Positions 30,828 to 35,103 of a stretch of DNA of 35,103 nt are shown here, one piece after another. Both the position numbers and the translations under genes were made by a program. Every line of letters begins with the position of its first letter. Position 1 is the stretch's first letter. The notes under the pieces were generated by a model. The model was not told the origin of the DNA, made no database searches, and saw only the letters and a program-made list of their open reading frames with translations. Origin of the DNA: a virus; the IMG/VR virus record IMGVR_UViG_3300046171_000020, positions 1-35,103 of that record; one strand, 5' to 3'.

Positions 30828-31203
30828 CAGATTGTCTTCGCTTGTGCTGCCCCCAGTGATCGAACAGGTAGTAGCGACCAGTTCCCATAGTCTCCTCCCA
30901 GAAAGGGAAGGCAGCCTCAGGGTCTAGGTCTTCCTCTAGGTGCAAGGGGCAGTCTGCCGCTATTGACATGATGCCAAGAGCAGTACGAGCAATGTCCTCC
31001 TCCAGCGCGAGGATGCCTATGTTGTCCTCCGTCGCGTTGAGCAGGTAGTACTCTAGCTCACGTATCATCTGACTCTTGCCCATACCGGAGCCACTAGTGA
31101 TGGTCACCAGTTCGTAGGGACGAAAGCCCTTGGTGTGGCTATTGAGTCCCTGCCACGGGTACGGATGCTCTGCACCTTGATCTTGCTGGTGAGTGCTTCC
31201 CAT
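30730..31203 (-). CDS. Primase-helicase, middle fragment (Walker A)
   Basis: 157 residues in this frame, of which about 14-108 belong to the helicase core: YPWQGLN, ELVTITSGSGMGKSQ (Walker A, about 32-46), LALEEDIARTALG with the catalytic Glu pair, and GRYYLFDHWG. Beyond residue about 108 the frame reads nonsense. The ATG at 31203 has AGGG four bases upstream, so a separate helicase start is conceivable, but the first 13 residues do not look like helicase. Adding one base to the CC at 31163-31164 joins it smoothly to the primase as SI-PYPWQGLN. Confidence 0.82.
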   Translation of the reverse strand: MGSTHQQDQGAEHPYPWQGLNSHTKGFRPYELVTITSGSGMGKSQMIRELEYYLLNATEDNIGILALEEDIARTALGIMSIAADCPLHLEEDLDPEAAFPFWEETMGTGRYYLFDHWGQHKRRQSVGSRALHGKSVRLQVDHSRPPVHRGVSTGEWR

Positions 31204-31982
31204 GTGTCCCTACCGCTGATGATGCCATCGGGCTGGTAGACTCTAGCGTCCCACCATGCGCTGGTGAAGTCTTTGATCTTGTTAGCCTGTAGCATGTCGC
31301 TAGCGTCCTTCATCGGCAGCTTAACGATTCTCAGCTTGTTAGGGCTAAATAGATCCTTGACTTCCTCAACGGCTTGCTGTCCGGCCTTGTCGTTGTCAAA
31401 GCACAACACAACATTATCATAGCCCTCCAGCCACTCTAGCTGCTCCTTGATCTCCTTAGCGGCTGCGGAGGCACCAGAGCGTAGGGACACTACGTCATAC
31501 TTGCCACCGACCATCTCAGAGACCGACAGGCAGTCTAGCTCACCCTCAGTGATCGTCAGGTACTTACCACGGCCCTTGCACACCTGCTGACCGAACAAGC
31601 CGACACCCTCGACGCTACCAGTGACAAAGAAATCTTTGCTTCTCACTAGGCGTACTTTGGTGCCCTTGATCTCATCGGCATCGCTGGCATGATAGGGATA
31701 GATGTGCTTCGATATTTTACCCTGCGAGTCGTACTCAACCGTTACACCGTACTTTTTGCACGTGTTCTGGCTAATACGTCTGTCAGGAATATCGGCAATG
31801 ACTCCGGTTATTTCCAATTTTCTCCTCAATGGCGTAGGTTCTGCCATAGGTTTGTCCGTGGGTCTGCCTACAGCGTAACAGGAGAAGCAATAGCTTCCCC
31901 CATCACTGTAGACTGCCTTAGCATCGGAGGAGCCACACTTGTCGCACGGCTCATGTCCGACGAATTTAGAGTGCTGAGTCAA
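31104..31982 (-). CDS. Primase-helicase, N-terminal primase part
   Basis: From a TTG at 31982 with GGGAG nine bases upstream. An N-terminal zinc-binding domain has C13, C16, C32 and C35 (PCDKCG, YCFSC), for primer-site recognition. It is followed by a TOPRIM domain with TITEGELDCLS and VVLCFDNDKAGQQA that synthesises RNA primers. The last 25 or so residues before the stop are out of frame relative to T7 gp4. With both frame breaks repaired the protein would be about 537 residues, close to T7 gp4A (566), with primase and DnaB-type helicase in one chain. Overlaps the SSB-like gene by 17 bases. Confidence 0.85.
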   Translation of the reverse strand: MTQHSKFVGHEPCDKCGSSDAKAVYSDGGSYCFSCYAVGRPTDKPMAEPTPLRRKLEITGVIADIPDRRISQNTCKKYGVTVEYDSQGKISKHIYPYHASDADEIKGTKVRLVRSKDFFVTGSVEGVGLFGQQVCKGRGKYLTITEGELDCLSVSEMVGGKYDVVSLRSGASAAAKEIKEQLEWLEGYDNVVLCFDNDKAGQQAVEEVKDLFSPNKLRIVKLPMKDASDMLQANKIKDFTSAWWDARVYQPDGIISGRDTWEALTSKIKVQSIRTRGRDSIATPRAFVPTNW

Positions 31983-32343
31983 CGCCTGCGGCTCCCATCT
32001 CCAACACGCGAATACCGTCCATGTACACAGGCACTCCGTACACTGGGTGTTCATTCCCGTACTTGTACGATATGCGCACTGTGGAGCCAGAAGGAACGTC
32101 ACCTGCGATAGGCTCACCCTCTGCGTCAATGACACGCACCGGATACTTGCTAGCGAACTTACGCTGCAAGATAGCATCGGCACCCTCGCCATATGACTTC
32201 AAGCGAACACCCTTGCTCGATAGTTCGTTGCTGGTCTCATCGTTGAGAGTCAGCGTCACAGTATACCGCCCAGTGTCCTTGCCTTCGTACACTTCGGTCT
32301 CTTTGATGTTAACGAACATCGCTTTGCCTTCAATTACCGCCAT
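31966..32343 (-). CDS. Single-stranded DNA-binding protein-like
   Basis: 125 residues, beta-rich, matching phage SSB-like proteins that sit before primase-helicase genes: AVIEGKAMFVNIKETEVYEGK at the N-terminus, RYTVTLTLND, GSTVRISYKYGNEHPVYGV and YMDGIRVLEM near the end, as expected for an OB fold like that of T7 gp2.5. Unlike gp2.5 it ends without a long acidic tail (AAGVDSAL), which would remove the usual partner-docking element. AGGAGA precedes the ATG by seven bases. It would coat the lagging strand for the neighbouring helicase and polymerase. Confidence 0.75.
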   Translation of the reverse strand: MAVIEGKAMFVNIKETEVYEGKDTGRYTVTLTLNDETSNELSSKGVRLKSYGEGADAILQRKFASKYPVRVIDAEGEPIAGDVPSGSTVRISYKYGNEHPVYGVPVYMDGIRVLEMGAAGVDSAL

Positions 32344-32603
32344 CTATAGTTCTCCTGTATGTAGCGATTGAACAATTGTGTATGGTTTTTTTGTCCATAC
32401 ACTAGTATTATACACCCTGCGCCTTCTATAACGCAAGCTCTCGTTTGCACATATGCCTTATATTCTGGCTCCTCCTGTTGAAAAATAGCCTCGTTAGACT
32501 CGTGTAGACACTCGTCGCACAAGTCAAGAAACTCATTGGACACTCTGTCCTTACGCTTTAACTCGTGATCCTCCAGTAGTGTGTTGCATGCTTTGCATCT
32601 CAT
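32334..32603 (-). CDS. Small zinc-finger protein, unknown
   Basis: 89 residues. The N-terminus is a four-Cys zinc-binding site: C3 and C6 (MRCKACN) with C29 and C32 (LCDEC), and the HELKRKDRVSNEFLDLCDECL segment is a recurrent phage zinc-finger type. The C-terminal half has a hydrophobic patch (ACVIEGAGCIILVYGQ) and then a basic, aromatic tail. AGGAGA precedes the ATG by six bases. Probably a nucleic-acid-binding or host-interaction protein. It overlaps the SSB-like gene by 10 bases. Confidence 0.68.
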   Translation of the reverse strand: MRCKACNTLLEDHELKRKDRVSNEFLDLCDECLHESNEAIFQQEEPEYKAYVQTRACVIEGAGCIILVYGQKNHTQLFNRYIQENYRWR

Positions 32604-32612
32604 GGTATTCTC

Positions 32613-32858
32613 CTAATCCTCGACTAACATTTCATTGGTTAACTGTTGTGATACGATGCCGTTTACTAGCCGTAGAGCCTCGTCATCAATCTCTATTTGT
32701 TTCTGCAAACGATTAATCTCTCTCTGCGCCTCCCGCACTCTATCACTTATCTGTAGTATGAGGTCAAAAGCTCCTCTACCCTGCTCTGTAAACTTCTCCA
32801 CACAGAAACTCTTGCCATCGTCGGCTATGTATGTCCACCCTGCCAACTCTGCGTCCAT
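32613..32858 (-). CDS. Small helical protein, unknown
   Basis: 81 residues from the ATG at 32858, which shares a base with the previous TGA and follows AGGAGA. A larger in-frame ORF extends to 32981 but overlaps the upstream gene without a ribosome-binding site. N-terminal beta-like AGWTYIADDGKSFCVEKF, then a long coiled-coil helix (DLILQISDRVREAQREINRLQKQIEID). No family is recognised. Confidence 0.62.
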   Translation of the reverse strand: MDAELAGWTYIADDGKSFCVEKFTEQGRGAFDLILQISDRVREAQREINRLQKQIEIDDEALRLVNGIVSQQLTNEMLVED

Positions 32859-33085
32859 CAGTGTATCTCCTGTGCTGCGAATAATCCATCGTGCAGTTGC
32901 TGCACTTCCGTTATTGTCCTGTTCTCTAGGTCTTGTGTCATCCATGACGCTGCCATAGCTAGCATCTCCTGTACGCTGCATGCGTTCAGTTTGTAGTCCA
33001 CCAGATCACGTATCATAAGATCAAATGGGTCTAGTGTGTCGTTAGGGTCTGTCATGTCCTCATCATAGCTGTATGAATCACTCAT
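32858..33085 (-). CDS. Small acidic protein, unknown
   Basis: 75 residues; the start overlaps the previous stop (ATGA). The first 20 residues are rich in Asp, Ser and Tyr, then LMIRDLVDYKLNACSVQEMLAMAASW, a hydrophobic helix pair, and TITEVQQLHDGLF. No motif is recognised. Part of the tiny-gene train that opens the leftward operon. Confidence 0.6.
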   Translation of the reverse strand: MSDSYSYDEDMTDPNDTLDPFDLMIRDLVDYKLNACSVQEMLAMAASWMTQDLENRTITEVQQLHDGLFAAQEIH

Positions 33086-33573
33086 GCTGCCTGCTCCTGT
33101 TGTATTGTGAAAAACTCTAGACTGGCGTTAGTCCAGCGCATGTCTATTGTATCTGCTTTGCTGATGTAATACAAGCGATAGGCTTCGATTGCGTCCTCTC
33201 TCTTGTATTCGTCAGGCATGCACTGTGGTGGTGGTGTGTGCCCTATATTCCATGGCATGCCCTCTGGTGGCTCTCTGAGCGCCTCTCTGCACTTTTCTAT
33301 GGACAAGTGTACCTTACCATATCGTTTGGTGTACTCGTCGCCTAGAGCTATCATATGCTCGTACAGCCAACGGTAGTTGCTGGTGCACTCTCTAGCCCAT
33401 ACAGTGCTGGGGTGGTTCTTGTGTGTGCTTTTGTACACTGCACGCTCACTATCAAACTCGTGGTGAGCCGTAGAGAGCATTTGTGCGCTCTCTAGGATCA
33501 TTTTAACCACGTGCTTGTCACACTGCTGCTGTGCTGCCCGTATTGGGCACGTGTCAAGGTAAAAGATGTTCAT
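33082..33573 (-). CDS. Pyrimidine-dimer DNA glycosylase-like protein
   Basis: 163 residues. The N-terminal MNIFYLDTCPIRAAQQQCDKHVVKMILESAQML (described in two parts: MNIFYLDTCPIRAAQ, then CDKHVVKMILESAQML), HKNHPSTVWARECTSNYRWLY and PPPQCMPDEYK blocks match a phage protein family annotated as pyrimidine-dimer glycosylase (Pyr_excise type). Members repair ultraviolet damage by excising dimers. For a virus in sunlit water this would be useful. The annotation is by remembered family pattern; activity is not established here. ATGA coupling on both sides. Confidence 0.7.
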   Translation of the reverse strand: MNIFYLDTCPIRAAQQQCDKHVVKMILESAQMLSTAHHEFDSERAVYKSTHKNHPSTVWARECTSNYRWLYEHMIALGDEYTKRYGKVHLSIEKCREALREPPEGMPWNIGHTPPPQCMPDEYKREDAIEAYRLYYISKADTIDMRWTNASLEFFTIQQEQAA

Positions 33574-33827
33574 GCGTCTATTGCTTCCAGTATGTCCGTG
33601 TCTAGCAATTCTGCATTATCCATCACTGCTACGTCAAGTATATCGTGCGCAATACTTTTTGCGTCATTCTCAGATACAGCAGAGACGATTAGCTCAACAG
33701 TGACCACATAGTTCTCTGGTTCGCTGTCGTCTGCCTCGTGCAGTCTGTCTATCTCTGCTGCATCCGCACGCTCTCGTGCTACGTCGATGTTACCCAGAGC
33801 ATGCCCTAGTGTGTTGAATAGATCCAT
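33570..33827 (-). CDS. Small acidic protein, unknown
   Basis: 85 residues from the ATG at 33827, which has AGGAG eight bases upstream. An in-frame GTG at 33896 lies inside the preceding gene and is less likely. Acidic, with an NYVVTVELIVSAVSENDAKSIAHDILD segment whose beta-alpha pattern resembles small ferredoxin-like phage proteins. No family is recognised. Stop overlaps the next start. Confidence 0.6.
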   Translation of the reverse strand: MDLFNTLGHALGNIDVARERADAAEIDRLHEADDSEPENYVVTVELIVSAVSENDAKSIAHDILDVAVMDNAELLDTDILEAIDA

Positions 33828-33841
33828 TGTGTACGCTCCTG

Positions 33842-34012
33842 TTATGCGTTGTTGATGTCTTCTATCAATTGTTCGACTTCTTCCATATGTCTCCACATGA
33901 TAGACCAGTCGGCAGCGGTGTCAACCACTTGCAAATCCATTTCGATACTCTTTTTGATCTTCTCTAGTGATCCTGTAATCTGGTGTAGGCATATGCCATC
34001 TACTGCGCTCAT
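33842..34012 (-). CDS. Small helical protein, unknown
   Basis: 56 residues. Starts at an ATG overlapping the upstream TGA, with AGGAG further up. Mostly one long amphipathic helix (QITGSLEKIKKSIEMDL, then WRHMEEVEQLIEDINNA). No family is recognised. Its fit between two coupled genes is the main support. Confidence 0.55.
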   Translation of the reverse strand: MSAVDGICLHQITGSLEKIKKSIEMDLQVVDTAADWSIMWRHMEEVEQLIEDINNA

Positions 34013-34176
34013 GTCTCGTCTCCTGTTGTCTCGAATGATTCTCCTGCACGTGCTCTGGCTAGCAAATCACGCAATGCCCTCTCAAACTGGTGCTTGTCTA
34101 CTGCTAGCAAATCTCTGCCTTCCCATTCACTCCACACAAATGCAGAGTCTATAAAAATATCTATCTCGTCTTTCAT
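34009..34176 (-). CDS. Small charged protein, unknown
   Basis: 55 residues; the ATG at 34176 has AGGAGCG about seven bases upstream. Sequence begins MKDEIDIFIDSAFVWSEWEG and continues with a basic helix (FERALRDLLARARAGESF). No known motif. Coupled by ATGA to the next gene. Confidence 0.55.
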   Translation of the reverse strand: MKDEIDIFIDSAFVWSEWEGRDLLAVDKHQFERALRDLLARARAGESFETTGDET

Positions 34177-34179
34177 ATC

Positions 34180-34290
34180 CTACGCTCCTATAAATGTTCC
34201 AACTATAAACCCACCGATGAACGCAAGTGCTGCCTTCCAGAAGGGTAGCTCCTCCAGTTCGTCGTTAGTGTGCTCCTGTTCGTCTGCCAT
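34180..34290 (-). CDS. Tiny single-TM membrane protein
   Basis: 36 residues from the ATG at 34290, with GGAGG ten bases upstream and overlapping the preceding TAA. An acidic head (ADEQEHTNDELEEL) is followed by one hydrophobic Gly-rich span (about 19-36: KAALAFIGGFIVGTFIGA). Such small inner-membrane peptides in early operons often act on host membrane enzymes or in superinfection exclusion. Function unknown. The GxxxG-like Gly spacing could support oligomers. Confidence 0.58.
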   Translation of the reverse strand: MADEQEHTNDELEELPFWKAALAFIGGFIVGTFIGA

Positions 34291-34457
34291 TATGCCATAA
34301 CCTCCAGTTGATGCTGTACCCGGTGCTCCTCGTATGCTCGCAATAGTGAGTTGATGCCTCTGCATATCTCATTGTAGCTGGAGTGCGTGAGTTTGATACG
34401 TCCATTTTCCTTTAGCGTCCAGATGCCATCGACTCGTGTTAGCTGTAACTTTCTCAT
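34290..34457 (-). CDS. Small basic protein, unknown
   Basis: 55 residues from the ATG at 34457. Begins RKLQLTRVDGIWTLKENGRIKLTH, a short beta-type stretch, then a helix (EICRGINSLLRAYEEHRVQHQLEVM). No family is recognised. The TAA shares a base with the next ATG. A weak GGAAA precedes the start. Confidence 0.55.
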   Translation of the reverse strand: MRKLQLTRVDGIWTLKENGRIKLTHSSYNEICRGINSLLRAYEEHRVQHQLEVMA

Positions 34458-34469
34458 GTTTCCTGTTTC

Positions 34470-34625
34470 CTATATGCCAGATTGAATCATAAACGCAAAC
34501 ACAATACCAAGCCAGAGAAATATTGCAGGCACTGCCATCGCTGAGCCTATCAGCATGTCGTCCAGTATCTGATTGCGTCGTCTGCGCTGTCGCCTTAGCT
34601 TTCGTTTTTCCTGTAATGTTCTCAT
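34470..34625 (-). CDS. Small basic single-TM membrane protein
   Basis: 51 residues from the ATG at 34625, two bases after the upstream stop, with AGAGG about ten bases before it. The N-terminus is very basic (TLQEKRKLRRQRRRRNQILDD). One hydrophobic span about 24-46 follows and the tail is short. By the positive-inside rule the N-terminus would be cytoplasmic, where the Arg cluster could bind nucleic acid or lipids. An in-frame ATG at 34682 is less likely because it lies inside the previous gene. Confidence 0.58.
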   Translation of the reverse strand: MRTLQEKRKLRRQRRRRNQILDDMLIGSAMAVPAIFLWLGIVFAFMIQSGI

Positions 34626-34627
34626 GT

Positions 34628-34870
34628 CTATATGTCCTCTGCGTGCTTTAGTATCTCGTCTACTCTGACACAATGAATCCACGATGTCACTATGTCACCC
34701 AACAGACTGGGGGGTATGTTGTCCAAAAGGCTCTCTAACTGTGCCGTGATAGCGTCCTCCGTTAGCATGTCGTCCTCCCTGAGCATGTCCAGAGTGCCAT
34801 CATTGTCTAACCATAGGTTAGCCTGCCATGTCTCAAAGTTACACCAGCCATTGTATGTTGTGTCGTTCAT
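34628..34870 (-). CDS. DUF7249-like small protein
   Basis: 80 residues from the ATG at 34870, with AGGAGA seven bases upstream; an in-frame extension to 34918 overlaps the previous gene. The opening YNGWCNFETWQANLWLDND resembles the phage NGWxNxETWxxALWIxND family (DUF7249-type), followed by acidic helices and an IHCVRVDEILKHAED end. Function unknown. Family recalled from pattern only. Confidence 0.62.
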   Translation of the reverse strand: MNDTTYNGWCNFETWQANLWLDNDGTLDMLREDDMLTEDAITAQLESLLDNIPPSLLGDIVTSWIHCVRVDEILKHAEDI

Positions 34871-34881
34871 CTTTTGTTCTC

Positions 34882-35082
34882 CTATGATGCGTAATCGTAT
34901 TCTGTGGCCTCTGACCACTTGGTGTCTGTAGCTTTTGCCATTGTGCTTATGATTTCTTCACGTGCCTCTAGCGTGTAGGTGTTGGGCAGAGTCACCTCTG
35001 CATATATGTCACCATTGTCATCCAGTAACACATAGTCGCTATTCTGCTCTCTCCACCACATCAGACTGCCGTATGCTGTCAT
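34882..35082 (-). CDS. First ORF of the leftward operon, unknown
   Basis: 66 residues. GGAGA lies nine bases before the ATG. Sequence: an aromatic N-terminus (SLMWWREQNSDYVLLDDNGD), a beta stretch (IYAEVTLPNTYTLE) and a helix. No family is recognised. Only 21 bases remain upstream; they contain no promoter, so it is probably transcribed from the promoter at 18-45 across the junction of the window ends. Confidence 0.6.
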   Translation of the reverse strand: MTAYGSLMWWREQNSDYVLLDDNGDIYAEVTLPNTYTLEAREEIISTMAKATDTKWSEATEYDYAS

Positions 35083-35103
35083 CTGTCATTCTCCGTCGTT
35101 GTT

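Noticed and set aside
32021-32371. 116-residue plus-strand ORF opposite the SSB-like gene
   Set aside because: Antisense to a supported gene in an arm transcribed leftward throughout.
32858-32981. 41-codon upstream extension of the 32613 gene
   Set aside because: It overlaps the 32858-33085 gene and lacks a ribosome-binding site, while the ATG at 32858 has AGGAGA and a coupled stop-start.
1-35103. CRISPR arrays, insertion sequences, tRNA genes, integrase and att sites
   Set aside because: I looked for spaced direct repeats, transposase-like ORFs with terminal inverted repeats, cloverleaf sequences and recombinase motifs by eye and saw none. Short tRNA-like pieces cannot be excluded without a covariance search.

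Overview
The window reads as an essentially complete, compact tailed-phage genome of about 35 kb with a podovirus (short-tailed, T7/P22-like) plan. There are no bacterial housekeeping genes, rRNA or tRNA genes. Base composition is moderate and genes are packed with ATGA/TAATG overlaps. Consensus sigma70-type promoters, a predicted lipoprotein with a lipobox and a three-TM holin point to a Gram-negative host. The small conserved phage families seen here (DUF5872-, DUF6321- and DUF3310-like) recall uncultured marine podoviruses. Host and habitat are inference only.

Layout. Positions 1-537 are a control region between divergent transcription units: repeat clusters, a leftward promoter (18-45) and a perfect rightward promoter (467-495). 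The plus strand from 538 to 23204 is the packaging and virion arm: small terminase candidate, M15 peptidase, large terminase, a train of tiny basic proteins around the portal, a second perfect promoter (6405-6433), zinc-ribbon protein, scaffold, major capsid protein, terminator, holin, a large Ala/Gln-rich virion protein, two tail-tube proteins, a tail fibre with an S74 chaperone domain split by a +1 frame break, two small proteins, and four large internal-virion-like proteins. The minus strand from 35082 down to 23207 is the replication arm. Read in its own direction it holds about a dozen tiny genes including a pyrimidine-dimer-glycosylase-like protein, an SSB-like protein, a T7 gp4-like primase-helicase broken into three frames, family A DNA polymerase, a Cas4/RecB-like exonuclease, a T7 endonuclease I-like resolvase, a gp1.7/DUF3310-like protein, nrdA, four small genes including a lipoprotein, and nrdB. 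The two arms converge with only two bases between stop codons.

How it works together. The replication arm degrades or recycles DNA, makes deoxynucleotides (class I ribonucleotide reductase) and replicates with a T7-like module. The structural arm packages DNA and builds the particle. No phage RNA polymerase, integrase or repressor is visible, so transcription probably depends on host sigma70 RNA polymerase and the lifestyle is probably lytic. The minus-strand operon begins at the right edge, while a good leftward promoter sits at the left edge, so the window is probably a circular or circularly permuted genome opened inside its control region.

Points of most interest: a duplicated promoter plus hairpin-leader module; clustered operator-like repeats in the control region; a set of protamine-like basic peptides among the head genes; a lipoprotein gene embedded between nrdA and nrdB; and three single-base frame breaks (tail fibre, and two in the primase-helicase) that are either consensus errors or real lesions.
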